A stretch of 64,000 bases of DNA from Leifsonia shinshuensis. GTDB taxonomy: Bacteria; Actinomycetota; Actinomycetes; Actinomycetales; Microbacteriaceae. The position numbers and the translations under genes are program-made. This document shows positions 53,685 through 62,685 of the stretch, piece after piece (the stretch's first letter is position 1; each line of letters begins with the position of its first letter). The notes under the pieces were generated by a model. That model searched no databases, was not told where the DNA came from, and saw only the letters and a program-made list of their open reading frames with translations. The stretch spans positions 770,069-834,068 of the forward strand of contig NZ_JAHHZQ010000003.1 in assembly GCF_022606355.1 (NCBI RefSeq). Reading direction: 5' to 3'.

Positions 53685-54040
53685 CCTTCGGGGGTCCACC
53701 ACACGCGGGCGCCGCACTCCCACCGCGCGCCGATCATCTCCTGCCCTGCTGCGCCTGTCAGTGCTGGGCCGAGATGGTCGGCGTGCGGGTCGAGGACGTC
53801 GATTTCGATCGCCGGGCGAGGGCAAGGGGGGCCGGGCGAGTTCGGCTTCGCCGACCAACGCGGCAGGTACCGGTCATCGCGAGCCCTCTGGTCGCTCACT
53901 CCCCACGCGATGCGACCTGGCCCCGTTCTCGCGCACTGCAGTTGTGGGAGCTTCCATAGGGGCTCGCTCGGTGCCCGGGCGACGGCTGATGCTCAGATAT
54001 GGAGGCGGTCTCTGAACAGTGCGACGCTCCCCTCAGCGCA
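53685..54040. other. 356-bp gap between convergent DUF305 and SulP genes
   Basis: I see no credible gene, repeat or strong terminator. Short open frames here lack ribosome sites. It may mark the right edge of the copper island. Confidence 0.5.
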
Positions 54041-55759
54041 TCACGCGTCGCCGCCGCGTCGGTCGTCAGTACCGTTGCGTTCCGCCTCGACAGCCCGGTG
54101 GATGTTGCCGTGGATGTGGTCCGCCCCCACGAGCTCGATGACACCGTCGCGTTCGAGAACAGCCCTCGGCAGCGGCTTGAGACGAGTGAATCGGAGGTGT
54201 ACCCCGGCGTCGCGGGTCAGAGTCACGATGTCGGCCACGGTCGCCGCGCCCTGGGCGTCGATGAAGTTCACTCCGCCGCAGTCGAGGACGATCGCGGTCA
54301 GGCCCGGCTTCGCCTGGATGACGTCCCGCAGGTGGTCTTCCAGGGCGTCCGCGGTGGCGAAGAACAGACCGGCGTCGAACCGCACCACCGCGACGTCAGG
54401 CAGTACCTCGTCCCCCGGGTTGGACTCGACCTCACGGAACACCTGGGTCCCCCGCTCGCGGCCGAGGGTCGGCATCTCCGGGTGTGTGGCCACCGCGACC
54501 AGCCACACGAGGGAAAGCCCGATCCCGATGATCACACCGGCGAGCACGCCGAATACCAGGGTCGCGAGGAGTGCGACGATCGCGATCCAGAAGTCGACCT
54601 TCTTCACGCGGAACAGCCGCCGCATCTCCGGAACGTCCATCATGCCGCTGACCACGGCCTCGATGATCAGCGCCCCGAGGACCGCCTTGGGCAGGATCGA
54701 GAACAGCGGCGCCAAGATCAGCAGGGTGAGCAGCACTGTGACGCCCGAGGTGAGGGAGGCCAGCCCTGTCCTGGCGCCCGAGCGGTCGTTCAGCGAGCTC
54801 GCCGACAGACTCGTGGAGACCGGCATCCCCTGGAAGAGCCCGGCACCGATGTTCGCGGCGGACTGGGCGACCGACTCTTGGTTGATGTCGATCCGATAGC
54901 GGTGCTTGGCCGCGAAGGTGCGCGCGTCGCCCGCGGTCTGGGAGAAGCCGATCATCACCAACGCCACAGCGGCCAGCGCGACAGTTCCCGCGTGCTCCCA
55001 CAGCAGCTGCCCGTCCGGGAGCTTCGGCAGCGGCAGTCCCCGCGGCACTTCCCCCACCACCGCGACGCCCTTGGCCTCCAGGCCGAGCAGCGCCGAAGCC
55101 AGCAGGCCGCCCACGACGAGCACGAGGGCGCCAGGGACCCGCGGAGCGATCACCCGCAGCCCGAAGACGACGACGAGTGAGACGGCCCCGACCAGCACGG
55201 TCGTCCGGTGCGCCTCATTCAGCGTCCCGAACCACGACCACAGCTCTTGGATCGGGTTGGCGCCGCTGGTCTCGGTTCCGGTGAGCTTGGGCAGTTCCCC
55301 GATCACGACGTCGATCGCCGCGCCGAAGAGGAAGCCCGTGACCACGGCTCGCGAGAGGAACTGCGCGATCCAGCCCATCCGGAAGACGGCGAGCAGCAGG
55401 AACACGATGCCGGAGGCGAGCGTGATGCCCGCCACGAAGGACGCGACATCCTGCTCGCCGGTGATGCTCGCCGCGAGCACCGCACTGGCCGCTACGGCCG
55501 CGAGACCCGAGCTGGGGCCCATCGAGATCTGCCGGCTGGTCCCGAAGATCGCGTAGAGGATCGCGCCGGCGGCGGCCGCGTAGAGGCCGTTCTGCAGAGG
55601 GACACCCGCGATGCCGGCGTACCCCAGGTTCTTCGGGACGATGAGGGCCGCGACGGTGACCCCGGCGATCACGTCGCCGCGAAGCCACGCGCGCCGATAG
55701 GAACGGAGCTGGCCGACGAGCGGGACCAGGCCCGGACGGTCACCCCGAGCCCTGGGCAT
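54041..55759 (-). CDS. SulP family anion transporter with STAS domain
   Basis: A 572-aa SLC26/SulP-type transporter. It begins with the expected YRRAWLRGDVIAGVTVAALIVPKNLGYAGIAG and a core of about 10-14 helices (GPSSGLAAVAA). It ends in a cytoplasmic STAS domain (about 440-560) with LDCGGVNFIDAQGA. Members move sulfate, bicarbonate or dicarboxylates; the substrate cannot be told from sequence. It stands alone. ATG 55759 follows ACGAGAGA. Confidence 0.9.
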   Translation of the reverse strand: MPRARGDRPGLVPLVGQLRSYRRAWLRGDVIAGVTVAALIVPKNLGYAGIAGVPLQNGLYAAAAGAILYAIFGTSRQISMGPSSGLAAVAASAVLAASITGEQDVASFVAGITLASGIVFLLLAVFRMGWIAQFLSRAVVTGFLFGAAIDVVIGELPKLTGTETSGANPIQELWSWFGTLNEAHRTTVLVGAVSLVVVFGLRVIAPRVPGALVLVVGGLLASALLGLEAKGVAVVGEVPRGLPLPKLPDGQLLWEHAGTVALAAVALVMIGFSQTAGDARTFAAKHRYRIDINQESVAQSAANIGAGLFQGMPVSTSLSASSLNDRSGARTGLASLTSGVTVLLTLLILAPLFSILPKAVLGALIIEAVVSGMMDVPEMRRLFRVKKVDFWIAIVALLATLVFGVLAGVIIGIGLSLVWLVAVATHPEMPTLGRERGTQVFREVESNPGDEVLPDVAVVRFDAGLFFATADALEDHLRDVIQAKPGLTAIVLDCGGVNFIDAQGAATVADIVTLTRDAGVHLRFTRLKPLPRAVLERDGVIELVGADHIHGNIHRAVEAERNGTDDRRGGDA

Positions 55760-55892
55760 TCTCTCGTATTACCGCAATGCCGAGTAGTGGAACAAGGTAC
55801 CGCGTCACCGTCGAAGTCGCCGCAGATCCCATCGGCTCGGTGAGCGAGATGAACGAACCACGCTCCACCCTCGGCCTGAGGACGGCTCGCGG

Positions 55893-56279
55893 CTATGCCG
55901 CCGCCCCGAGCGCCTTGGCTTTGAGCGCCTCGAACTCCGCAGGCGTGATCGCGCCGCTGTCGAGGAGCTGCTTGCCCGCCTCTATCTCGGCCGCGGGAGA
56001 ACCACTGCCCGCAACGGAGCGGATGTAGTCCTCCGACTGCACCTGAGCCTGCCTCGCGCCGGCCATGCTGCGCTGTGCCATCCTTCCGCCGCGGGCGATC
56101 AGATAGATGAAGGCTGCCAGGAAGGGGAAGACGACGAGGAACAGCACCCACAAGGCCTTCGCCCACCCGTTGAGCTCGGGATCACGGAAGAGATCGATGA
56201 AGACACGGATGAAGATCGAGATGCAGACGACCACGAGGTAGAACCAGAACGACCAGACGAGAAAATCCCAGAAAGTCAT
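55893..56279 (-). CDS. PLDc_N plus SHOCT membrane protein
   Basis: A 128-aa protein with two N-terminal membrane helices. FWDFLVWSFWFYLVVVCI is followed by a PLDc_N-like segment, NGWAKALWVLFLVVFPFLAAFIYLIARG. The C-terminal SHOCT motif is AAEIEAGKQLLDSGAITPAEFEALKAKAL. ATG 56279 has AAGGAG upstream; the open frame continues to 56345 without a ribosome site. The function is unknown; such proteins are widespread in actinobacteria. Confidence 0.8.
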   Translation of the reverse strand: MTFWDFLVWSFWFYLVVVCISIFIRVFIDLFRDPELNGWAKALWVLFLVVFPFLAAFIYLIARGGRMAQRSMAGARQAQVQSEDYIRSVAGSGSPAAEIEAGKQLLDSGAITPAEFEALKAKALGAAA

Positions 56280-56440
56280 TGCGACGGCGCTCCTTCCGCG
56301 AGGCGGGGATCGCTTCGCGTGCCCGCAACGTACGACCATGGGCAACCCAGTGGCTATACCCGAATCGAGCGCGGATCCGCCCTACAGCCAAGACTCGGTC
56401 GGCCGCTGCATCCGTGCCTATCCGTTCTTGACCCGGTCAG

Positions 56441-56460
56441 CATCCGCAGTGGTGCGGATG
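56441..56460. terminator. Hairpin downstream of the MFS gene
   Basis: Perfect 8-bp repeat CATCCGCA / TGCGGATG with a GTGG tetraloop, 25 nt beyond the MFS stop. It is probably the terminator of that gene. Confidence 0.55.
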
Positions 56461-56485
56461 GGGAAAGCGAGCACCCCGCTTCACG

Positions 56486-57877
56486 CTAGCGGCTTCGCCG
56501 CAAGCCGGTGAAGGCCACCGCCACGCCCGCCGCGACGATGATCGCAAGTCCGGTCGCCATTGCCTGGGAATCTGCAACTCCGGCGATCCGTGTGGAGAGC
56601 AGCAGTCCGCACACGGAGGTGAACACGGTGTTGCTGAGCAGTTGAACGACGCTGATGCCCGCAGACGCTTGTGCGGATTCCCCCTCGTCGCGGCCGGTCG
56701 ACATCGCCGCCACGGCCAAGTGCGGGAACGCCAATCCCACGCCGGCGCCGATCGCCACCAGCGACGGGAGCCACCACAACATCCCGAGTCCGCTCGTCGG
56801 TGGCGTGACGGCCAGAGCGACGAAACCGGCGAGGGTCACCACCGGCCCCACGGTGCGCAAAGTGCGCTTGGCGCGCTCGCTCGCGACGGAAGCGCTCAGG
56901 AACTGGGCTGTCGTCCAGCCGACGGAGGGAACGGCTCCGAGATACCCTGCCGCGAACGGCGCCAGGCCGCCGAGGGTCTGACCGAAGAGCGGTAGGAACG
57001 CCTCGATCATCACCGATCCGGCCAGTACGGCGACGAGGAGGTAGATCCAGCGCAGATCGGACCCGCGCAGATACGTCGCGCGCGGCAGGAGGCTCGTCTT
57101 CGAGCGGGCATCCACGATGATGAACATCCCGAGCAGGACAACGCTCGCGGCGAACCAGCCCAGTCGTGCCGGCCCGTCGAAGAGGGCTGCGGCGCTGAAG
57201 CCGGTTACGGCCAGCAGGACGATCAGGAGCGAGGGGACCGCGATCGAGCCGCGGTGGCCGCCTCCAGCGCTCCGGCCACCACCGGCGGTCTTCACAGACC
57301 TCTGTGCCTGGAGAGCCAGCCCCAGGGCGATACCCGCCAGAAGAACGAACGGCAGGCGCCACACGTCGGCCGTACCGAAGAGACCGCCGACCGCCGGCCC
57401 CGCGATGCCGCCGACTCCCCACATGGCGGAGACAAGGGCGGTGGCTCTCCCCCAGAGCTCCGCGGGAAGCGTGACGCTCACAGCCACATACGCGAGAGCC
57501 GAGAGCAATCCGCCACCGAATCCCTCGGCCGCCCGACCGGCCACGATGACCTCCATCGTCGGCGACACGGCGATGAGGACGGACCCCGCGGCGAAGACGA
57601 GGAAGCCGAGCAGGTACGACGCACGGATGCCGAACCGCGAAGCCAACGCGCTCGCGCCGGCGGAGCCGACGATGGACGCGGCGAGGAACGCGGTGTTCAC
57701 CCACGCGTACAGGCGGTCTCCGTGCAGCTGTTCGGTCATCGCGGGCAGCACCGCACCGGTGATGTAGGTCGTGATCGCGTAGAGCGCGATGCTGCCGCTG
57801 AGGACGATGACGATGCGTCCGTTCGCGCCCGTGAAGAGCGCCCGCCAAGAAGCAGCGGCGGTTGTCTGGGTGGTCAT
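56486..57877 (-). CDS. MFS efflux transporter under SoxR-type control
   Basis: A 463-aa transporter with about 12-14 helices. Helix 1 (IVIVLSGSIALYAITTYITGAVLPAM) and GRAAEGFGGGLLSALAYV resemble drug-exporter MFS proteins. It is divergent from the soxR-like gene, and its promoter has the 19-bp spacer typical of MerR-family activation. The -10 box ends 7 nt before ATG 57877, so the transcript is probably leaderless. Export of redox-active or toxic compounds is likely, inferred from the regulator. Confidence 0.85.
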   Translation of the reverse strand: MTTQTTAAASWRALFTGANGRIVIVLSGSIALYAITTYITGAVLPAMTEQLHGDRLYAWVNTAFLAASIVGSAGASALASRFGIRASYLLGFLVFAAGSVLIAVSPTMEVIVAGRAAEGFGGGLLSALAYVAVSVTLPAELWGRATALVSAMWGVGGIAGPAVGGLFGTADVWRLPFVLLAGIALGLALQAQRSVKTAGGGRSAGGGHRGSIAVPSLLIVLLAVTGFSAAALFDGPARLGWFAASVVLLGMFIIVDARSKTSLLPRATYLRGSDLRWIYLLVAVLAGSVMIEAFLPLFGQTLGGLAPFAAGYLGAVPSVGWTTAQFLSASVASERAKRTLRTVGPVVTLAGFVALAVTPPTSGLGMLWWLPSLVAIGAGVGLAFPHLAVAAMSTGRDEGESAQASAGISVVQLLSNTVFTSVCGLLLSTRIAGVADSQAMATGLAIIVAAGVAVAFTGLRRSR

Positions 57878-57884
57878 GTCTGTC

Positions 57885-57915
57885 AGCGTAGGATCTCAAC
57901 TATGGTTGAGATCAA
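57885..57915 (-). promoter_or_regulatory. SoxR-type promoter/operator with 19-bp spacer
   Basis: Minus-strand -35 TTGATC (57910-57915) and -10 TACGCT (57885-57890) are exactly 19 bp apart. A 22-bp inverted repeat fills the spacer (57892-57913), GATCTCAAC - TATG - GTTGAGATC. Core and spacing resemble known SoxR sites (CCTCAA-n6-TTGAGG). The repeat includes the ATG of the soxR-like gene at 57902. Confidence 0.8.
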
Positions 57916-58378
57916 ACGGCCCAAGCCGACGGACCTTCTCACCATCGGGGAGGTCGTCCGGCGAACCGGAGTCAGCGCCTCCGCGCTGCATTTCTACGAA
58001 CGCAAGGGCCTCATCCACACCCAGCGGACGCCGGGCGGCACCCGCCTGTACCCGCGGCACATGGAACGTCGGATCGCGATCATCCAAGTGGCCAAGCGGC
58101 TCGGAATCCCGCTCAGCGAGGTAGCGGATCAGTTCGAGTCCCTCCCCCGCGACCGGATGCCGTCACTCCGCGACTGGAACCGCCTCAACGAGCACTGGCG
58201 CGCCAAGCTCACCGCCCGTCAGCGCGAGCTGGAACGCCTGCAGAGCGAGATGAGCCAGTGCATCGGTTGCGGGTGCGTCTCCCTCAGCGTGTGCCTCGTC
58301 ATGAATCCCGGCGACGTCCTCGGGCAGGACGGCCAAGGCGCCAGGCGCCTGCCGCCGTTCGTGGAGGAAGCGGGATAG
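57902..58378 (+). CDS. soxR: SoxR-like redox-sensing MerR family activator
   Basis: A 158-aa regulator. The MerR HTH (LTIGEVVRRTGVSASALHFYERKGLI) is followed by a dimerisation helix. The [2Fe-2S] motif CIGCGC - 5 residues - C has Cys120, 123, 125 and 131, the SoxR spacing. It should switch the divergent MFS promoter on when its cluster is oxidised by redox-active compounds. The start ATG lies inside the operator and has no ribosome site, so the mRNA may be leaderless, or binding may directly block its own synthesis. Confidence 0.93.
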   Translation: MVEIKRPKPTDLLTIGEVVRRTGVSASALHFYERKGLIHTQRTPGGTRLYPRHMERRIAIIQVAKRLGIPLSEVADQFESLPRDRMPSLRDWNRLNEHWRAKLTARQRELERLQSEMSQCIGCGCVSLSVCLVMNPGDVLGQDGQGARRLPPFVEEAG

Positions 58379-58445
58379 CTCCAGGACGTGGGATGCACAG
58401 TCGAGCAGACGTCCGTGCCGCGTGCTCGATCGCCTCGTCCGTCCG

Positions 58446-60716
58446 TCAGCGCACAGCGCCCACGGAGGAGGGAAGCTCCGTGGTGACCGAGACCGGCCCC
58501 CCGCTCAGCCGCTGGTCCTCACGGCCGGGCAGCCGCAGAATGCCGTCGACGTCGTCGGGGAGCTCGGCGTGCACCGTCAGGAGGTCGCCGTCGAGGCTCC
58601 AGCGCACCGACACCCGGCCGTGCCGGGTGTCCAGCGACGTCGCCGCGTCGGTCAGGCCTCCACCCGGCTGCGGGGCGACGAGCACCGACGCGTAGCCCGG
58701 CTTCAGCGGCGCGAGGCCGCCGACGACCCGGTGCATCCAGTCCGCCACCGCACCGAGGGCGTAGTGGTTGAAGGACGTCATCTCCCCCCGGTTGATGGTG
58801 CCGTCCGGCAGCATCGAGTCCCAGCGCTCCCACACCGTGGTCGCGCCCATCGTGACGGGGTAGAGCCAGGACGGGCACTCCTTCTCCAGCAGCAGCCGGT
58901 AGGCGACATCCGTGTGACCGGTCCGGCTGAGCGCGTCCGCGATGAACGGGGTGCCGGCGAAGCCGGTCGAGATGCGGTAGCCCGCCTCGGCCGCGAGCCC
59001 GGCCAGCCGGTCGCCCGCGAACTCCTCGTCGACCTCGTCCAGCAGCCCGAACACGATCGCCAGCGAGTACACCGTGGTGCAGTCGCTCAGCACGACGCCG
59101 TCCGAGACGTACTCGCGGTTGAAGGCGGCGCGGAGGCCGGCGGCGTGGGCCTCGAACTCCGCGTGCTCCGCCGGGCGGCCGAGCAGTGCAGCGGTGTCGG
59201 CCAGAATCCGCGCCGACCGGTAGGCGCACGCGGTCGCGACGACGCCCGTGTCCGCCTTCGCCTTCGCCGGGTCCTCCGGCGGCGCGTCCGGGTCGAGCCA
59301 GTCGCCGAGCTGGAAGCTGCCGTCCCACACCCCGGCCGGCGAGAGCAGCGACTTCACCCTGCGCACGTGCGAGGCCATCGAGTCGAACTGACGCTCCAGC
59401 ACCGCGGTGTCGCCGTACGCCTCGTACAGGTCCCACGGCACCCAGACGGCCGTGTCGCTCCACAGCGCGGTCGCGTCCGGCTCGCCGAAGGACTCCGGGT
59501 GCGGCATGTACTTGAGCACGTCCGGGATGACGAAGCCGACGATCCCGTCGTTGTGCCGCTGCTCCAGGTCGAGGTCGACCAGCCAGTCCGAGAGGAACGC
59601 CTCGACGTCGTACAGGTAGGCCGCGGTCGGCGCGAACGCGGCGATGTCGCCGGTCCAGCCCAGGCGCTCATCGCGCTGCGGGCAGTCGGTGGGGACGTCC
59701 ACGAAGTTGCCGCGCATCCCCCACACCACGTTCTCGTGGAACCGGTTCAGCAGCGGGTCGGAGCTGCTGAACTCGCCGATGCGGGTCAGCTCGGAGCCGA
59801 TCGCGATCGCGGTGAGGTCCTCGGCTCTCAGTTCGCCCGGCCACCCGGTGATCTCGGCGTAGCGGAAGCCGTGGAAGGTGAACGTCGGCTCGAACTCGTC
59901 CACGCCTCCCGAGAGGATGTAGCGGTCGGTCGCCTGCGCGCTGCGGAGCGGTCGCACGCCGAGCTCGCCGTGCTCCAGCACCTCCGCGTGCCGGACGGTG
60001 ACCTCCGTGCCGGCCGGTCCCTGCACGCGCACCGTGATCCAGCCGACCAGGTTCTGCCCGAAGTCGACCAGGGTCCTACCCGACGGCGAGGTGCTGATCT
60101 CCCGCACGGGGAGGGCTGCCCAGCGCTTCACGGACGGCCCGATGTAGGGCTCCAGCGTGGCGGTGTCGAAGTCGATCGCGTGCGTGCCGGTCCAGCCGTC
60201 GCCGGCGAAGCCCGGCAGCTTCCAGGCGTCGTCGCGCAGGCGGGCGTCGATGGTCTCACCGTCGTACAGGTCGTTCGCGAGCACCGCGCTCGGGCCGCTC
60301 ATCCACGCGTCGTCGGTGACGATCAGCTGCGAGCTGCCGTCGGCGAACTCCACCTCCAGTTGCGCGAACGCACCCTGCTCGTCCCCGTACCAGGCGGACC
60401 CTCCCGTCCAGCCGAGGCGGCCGCCGAACCAGCCCTTCCCGAGGGCGAGGCCGATCACGGTCGTCTCCTCCACCAGCGCCGTCACGTCGTAGGTCGCGTA
60501 ACGGAGGCGCCACTCGTAGCTGCTCCAACCGGGAGTGAGGAGGTCGTCGGAGACGGGACGGCCGTTCAGCCAGGCCTCCACCACCCCCTGGGCGGTGAGG
60601 GTGATGGTCGCACGGACGACGGCGCCGTGGCCGCACTCCAGTGCGAACTCCCTGCGCAGCAGCGGGGCTCCGTCGAAGGCTCGGTCGGCGGCGATCATCC
60701 GGGCGTGCCACGTCAT
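58446..60716 (-). CDS. Alpha-L-rhamnosidase, GH78 (short form)
   Basis: A 756-aa GH78 enzyme. It begins directly with the rhamnosidase N domain (VVEAWLNGRPVSDDLLTPGWSSYEWRL) and so lacks the extra N-terminal beta domain of the 884-aa paralogue at 32222-34876. The active-site block VPTDCPQRDERLGWTGD and TTVWERWDSMLPDG are intact. No signal peptide. It is the last gene of the operon running from 63894, after a 114-nt gap, and cleaves alpha-L-rhamnosides inside the cell. Confidence 0.92.
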   Translation of the reverse strand: MTWHARMIAADRAFDGAPLLRREFALECGHGAVVRATITLTAQGVVEAWLNGRPVSDDLLTPGWSSYEWRLRYATYDVTALVEETTVIGLALGKGWFGGRLGWTGGSAWYGDEQGAFAQLEVEFADGSSQLIVTDDAWMSGPSAVLANDLYDGETIDARLRDDAWKLPGFAGDGWTGTHAIDFDTATLEPYIGPSVKRWAALPVREISTSPSGRTLVDFGQNLVGWITVRVQGPAGTEVTVRHAEVLEHGELGVRPLRSAQATDRYILSGGVDEFEPTFTFHGFRYAEITGWPGELRAEDLTAIAIGSELTRIGEFSSSDPLLNRFHENVVWGMRGNFVDVPTDCPQRDERLGWTGDIAAFAPTAAYLYDVEAFLSDWLVDLDLEQRHNDGIVGFVIPDVLKYMPHPESFGEPDATALWSDTAVWVPWDLYEAYGDTAVLERQFDSMASHVRRVKSLLSPAGVWDGSFQLGDWLDPDAPPEDPAKAKADTGVVATACAYRSARILADTAALLGRPAEHAEFEAHAAGLRAAFNREYVSDGVVLSDCTTVYSLAIVFGLLDEVDEEFAGDRLAGLAAEAGYRISTGFAGTPFIADALSRTGHTDVAYRLLLEKECPSWLYPVTMGATTVWERWDSMLPDGTINRGEMTSFNHYALGAVADWMHRVVGGLAPLKPGYASVLVAPQPGGGLTDAATSLDTRHGRVSVRWSLDGDLLTVHAELPDDVDGILRLPGREDQRLSGGPVSVTTELPSSVGAVR

Positions 60717-60830
60717 GTTCTCGCGTCTTTCGGTTCGGTGTTCGGTGTTCGGTCTCGGTTGTCATGGGGCCCGGGGGCCGAGCCCATCATCGCGCCGCTG
60801 GTCATGCCGACGGGAGGCCCCCGGTCCCAG

Positions 60831-61940
60831 TCAGCTCGCGACGGGCTCCGCCGCGAGGGCGGACCATTCCGGCGAGAGGGCCGGCTGCACCTCGGGCCGG
60901 CTCGCGATCACGACGGGTGAGCTCGCCTCCCCCGCCTCGATCGTCGAGACCATGGCATCGAGCACGTGGTAGGCGAGCTCACCCGTCGCGCGCTCGGCTC
61001 GGCCCTCCCGGAGCGCTTCGGCGAGCTCGGCGACGCCCGTCCCTCGCGTGGTGGTCGACCCGACCGCCGCGATCGAACGCGGTTCGCCGCCGTCGGTGTG
61101 GAGCAGCAGCTCGCCGTCGAAGCCGTTGACGTCGGGGACGACCAGCGTGCCCTCGCTGCCGGAGATCTCGAAGCGGGTGCGCTGCAGGTGGGAGTCGAAG
61201 CTGAAGATGCTCTGCGCGCTCGTGCCGTTCACGAATCGGTAGCCGGCGCCGACATACGTCGGTACGGTGACGGCGAAGGTCTCCCCCGCGCGCGGGCCGG
61301 AGCCGATCGTGCGCGTCCGGCGGGCGGCGCCCAGAACGGCGTCGACCGAGGCGAGCGGGCCGAGCAACTGCACCAGGGCCGTCAGGTAGTACGGCCCGAC
61401 GTCGAAGAGCGGTCCGGCGCCGTCCTGGAACAGGAAGTCGGGGTTCGGATGCCAGCTCTCCGGCCCGGGCGACTGCAGCAGCGTGAGTGCCGACTGCGGC
61501 ACTCCGATCGCTCCCGATTCGATGAGGCGGCGCGCGGTCTGCACGCCCGCTCCGAGGAAGGTGTCCGGCGCCGCAGCGACGCGCAGCCCGGCACCGGCGG
61601 CGGCGTCCAGGAGCAGGCGCGCACTCGCGCGGTCGAGCCCGAGCGGCTTCTCGCTCCAGACGTGCTTGCCCGCGGCGATCGCCTGCAGCCCGACCTCCAC
61701 GTGCACCTGCGGCAGCGTCAGGTTGACGACGATCTCCACGTCGTCGTCCGCGAGGAGGCGCTCGACCGAGCCAGAGCCGGGGATGCCGAAGGCGGCGGCG
61801 CGGGCGGCCGCGCGACCCTCGTCGAGGTCGGCGACGAAGCGGACGTCGACTCCGGGGAAACGGGTGAGGTTGCCGAGGTATTCGGCGCTGATGACGCCGG
61901 CTCCGATCAGGCCGACGCCGACGGGACGGTGCGCGCTCAT
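60831..61940 (-). CDS. Gfo/Idh/MocA family NAD(P)-dependent oxidoreductase
   Basis: A 369-aa protein with Rossmann start VGVGLIGAGVISAEYLGNL and the family motif SEKPLG. The C-terminal half contains GPLFDVGPYYLTALVQLLG, the DVGPYY segment occupying the catalytic-loop position where relatives carry D-x-GxH. Its start overlaps the stop of the isomerase gene (ATGA). With the isomerase and the rhamnosidase it may process an unusual sugar or aglycone-linked sugar; the substrate is unknown. Confidence 0.88.
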   Translation of the reverse strand: MSAHRPVGVGLIGAGVISAEYLGNLTRFPGVDVRFVADLDEGRAAARAAAFGIPGSGSVERLLADDDVEIVVNLTLPQVHVEVGLQAIAAGKHVWSEKPLGLDRASARLLLDAAAGAGLRVAAAPDTFLGAGVQTARRLIESGAIGVPQSALTLLQSPGPESWHPNPDFLFQDGAGPLFDVGPYYLTALVQLLGPLASVDAVLGAARRTRTIGSGPRAGETFAVTVPTYVGAGYRFVNGTSAQSIFSFDSHLQRTRFEISGSEGTLVVPDVNGFDGELLLHTDGGEPRSIAAVGSTTTRGTGVAELAEALREGRAERATGELAYHVLDAMVSTIEAGEASSPVVIASRPEVQPALSPEWSALAAEPVAS

Positions 61941-62677
61941 GCGGTCACCGCCCCGGTGAGGAACGCGTAGCTGTCCGCGATCACCTGGAAGCGGTCGGAG
62001 CGGGAGTCGTCGACCTCCACGACGTGCAGCGCGTCCGGCGCCGCCGCGAGGATGTCGGCGATCGGCAGCGAACCGGATCCGACGGCGACCTGGTCGATCT
62101 CGGCATCCGTCGCCGGGCCGTCCTTGACGTGGATCGCCGTGACGCGGTCTCCGAGCGTGTGCAGCAGTGCGACGGGGTCGACGCCGCCGACCGCCGCCCA
62201 GTAGGTGTCGAGCTCGATCGCGACCTCGTCGCCGACGTGGTCGGCGAACACCTCGAGAGCCGTCCGGCCGCCGATGCGGGAACGGATCTCGTGGGCGTGG
62301 TTGTGGTAGGCCAGGGCGACGCCGTGCTCGCGGGCGATAGCGGCGGCGGCGCGGAACTCCGCTGCGACGGCGGCCACCTCTTCCTCGGTCGTCCAGCGGT
62401 CCTCCGGGACGTACGGGTCGATGACCGTGCCGATGCCGAGCTGGGCCGCGACGCGGAAGATCTGCTCCTGGTCACGCCCGAGCACGAGGTTGTGCGCGGT
62501 CGGCACCGCCAGCCCGGCGGCGGCGATCGCATCGCCGAGGCCCGGCCAGGTGGCGAAGTCGTACGCCTCGACGAGCTCGAAGCCGATCCCGCGCACGCGG
62601 GCGAGCGCTCCTGGCAGGTCCTCGGCCAGCGCCTCCCGGATGGAGTACAGCTGGACGGACAGGGGTGATGGTGACAC
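61937..62677 (-). CDS. Sugar phosphate isomerase/epimerase (xylose-isomerase-like TIM barrel)
   Basis: A 246-aa TIM-barrel protein of the AP endonuclease 2/xylose isomerase-like family. Metal-site and barrel motifs are visible: SVQLYSIREAL, GFELVEAYDF, ALAYHNHAHEI, AIELDTYWAAVGG and TAIHVKDG. GTG 62677 has GAGGAG 4-5 nt upstream and lies 8 nt after the SGNH stop. Family members commonly pair with Gfo/Idh/MocA enzymes in inositol and 3-keto-sugar pathways. Confidence 0.88.
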   Translation of the reverse strand: MSPSPLSVQLYSIREALAEDLPGALARVRGIGFELVEAYDFATWPGLGDAIAAAGLAVPTAHNLVLGRDQEQIFRVAAQLGIGTVIDPYVPEDRWTTEEEVAAVAAEFRAAAAIAREHGVALAYHNHAHEIRSRIGGRTALEVFADHVGDEVAIELDTYWAAVGGVDPVALLHTLGDRVTAIHVKDGPATDAEIDQVAVGSGSLPIADILAAAPDALHVVEVDDSRSDRFQVIADSYAFLTGAVTA

Positions 62678-62685
62678 GGTTCTCC

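Noticed and set aside
53774..53959. 61-aa plus-strand frame in the gap after DUF305
   Set aside because: No ribosome site, Arg/Gly-biased and no family resemblance.
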